Made by a program: the position numbers and the translations under genes. 64,000 bases of DNA, taken from Bacteroidales bacterium. GTDB lineage: Bacteria > Bacteroidota > Bacteroidia > Bacteroidales > UBA932. Location: assembly GCA_017630215.1 (NCBI GenBank), contig JAGBVR010000007.1, positions 157,617 to 221,616 on the forward strand. The letters run 5' to 3'. Below are positions 63,722 to 64,000 of the stretch, piece by piece. Under the pieces are notes generated by a model. It searched no databases and was not told the origin of the DNA. It saw only the letters and a program-made list of their open reading frames with translations. Position 1 is the stretch's first letter. Every line of letters starts with the position of its first letter.

Positions 63722-64000
63722 CATTTTCTCATTTTCCCTCGAAAAGGGAAAGTGTTCACCAAAGAGATGAAACAACAATAATCATAAACGCCTTTCAAAT
63801 TTAGGAAAGGCGACGAAGGAGACCGCTCCGGGAAGGAGCGAAATACCCCATAGGGGTGACGACGCAGTCGTCGGGGGTTGGACATTTTCTCATTTTCCCT
63901 CGAAAAGGGAAAGTGTTCACCAAAGAGATGAAACAACAATAATCATAAACGCCTTTCAAATTTAGGAAAGGCGACGAAGGAGACCGCTCCGGGAAGGAGC
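63721..64000. repeat. 161-bp tandem repeat, hairpin-rich, running off the window
   Basis: The unit starting at 63721 recurs from 63882 and is identical over the visible 119 bases, giving a period of 161. Each unit carries five perfect hairpins in a row: TTTCCC/GGGAAA, CGCCTTTC/GAAAGGCG, GCTCC/GGAGC, ACCCC/GGGGT and GACGAC/GTCGTC. Small open frames on both strands simply run through the hairpins. The array begins immediately after the hairpin at 63696-63721, and its right end is not visible. Confidence 0.85.

Noticed and set aside
63685-63939. Open frame of 84 residues across the tandem repeat
   Set aside because: It repeats the same peptide because the DNA repeats; no start context or family supports it.
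63721-64000. CRISPR array
   Set aside because: The repeat unit is 161 bp with no short repeat and unique spacer pattern, and no cas genes are present.

Overview
The window is an ordinary-looking chromosomal stretch of a Bacteroidetes bacterium, most likely order Bacteroidales. The evidence is the promoter grammar: almost every transcription unit starts behind a TAnnTTTG -7 box, and Shine-Dalgarno sequences are scarce. The gene families agree: DUF4293, PCMD-domain protein, Hc1-like histone, DPP III with a HECxxGH motif, periplasmic TonB-C fusions and a BtuB-type TonB receptor behind a cobalamin riboswitch. I cannot name the genus. Codon use and gene style look uniform, and I see no prophage, integrative element, insertion sequence or CRISPR array.

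Layout. 1-4.3 kb: a winged-helix protein cut by the window edge, a secreted S1/P1 nuclease, tRNA-Gly(CCC), and a riboswitch-controlled cobalamin receptor with an unusually short permease. 4.3-7.0 kb: alanine racemase with a tyrosine phosphatase, and a YugP-type membrane protease. 7.0-15 kb: DUF4886 protein, a membrane-anchored M28 peptidase, a GH38 alpha-mannosidase and EttA. 15-23 kb: membrane AraC-type regulator, two tandem YitT proteins behind leuS, and an M28-TonB fusion with a SPOR lipoprotein. 23-31.5 kb: CapA-like phosphatase with PhoH, a TPR protein with gyrA, and clpC. 31.5-39.2 kb: HAD phosphatase, AI-2E-type exporter, esterase, uridine phosphorylase, DUF4293 protein, fabF and fabK, and a LytTR regulator. 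39.2-50.3 kb: thioesterase, prfA, tcdA, mazG, a CoA-transferase, mltG, a glucosaminidase, rnz, rpsA, DUF805 protein and corA. 50.3-64 kb: recR, N-acetylglucosamine kinase, SGNH hydrolase, pnuC, FKBP, xerD, DPP III, clostripain, rplY, pth, a histone-like protein, PCMD protein, M6 protease, a small lipoprotein, and a hairpin-rich tandem repeat running off the end.

Functionally the region mixes housekeeping genes (translation, replication, cell wall, fatty acid synthesis) with an envelope set of peptidases and glycan enzymes: M28, M49, C11, M6, GH38 and GH73. This fits a host-associated organism that digests proteins and glycoproteins.

The most unusual signals are not named genes. Two palindromic elements (6812-6991 and 39193-39306) share a core sequence but sit inside long, locus-specific complementary arms between convergent genes, as if the core lived in the loop of terminator hairpins. 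A third hairpin-rich element forms a 161-bp tandem array at the right edge. Other points of interest are a pseudo-peptidase M28-TonB fusion, a ClpC without its middle domain, a 40-residue ORF with its own promoter beside clpC, an MltG with a changed catalytic motif, and a structured rplY leader.
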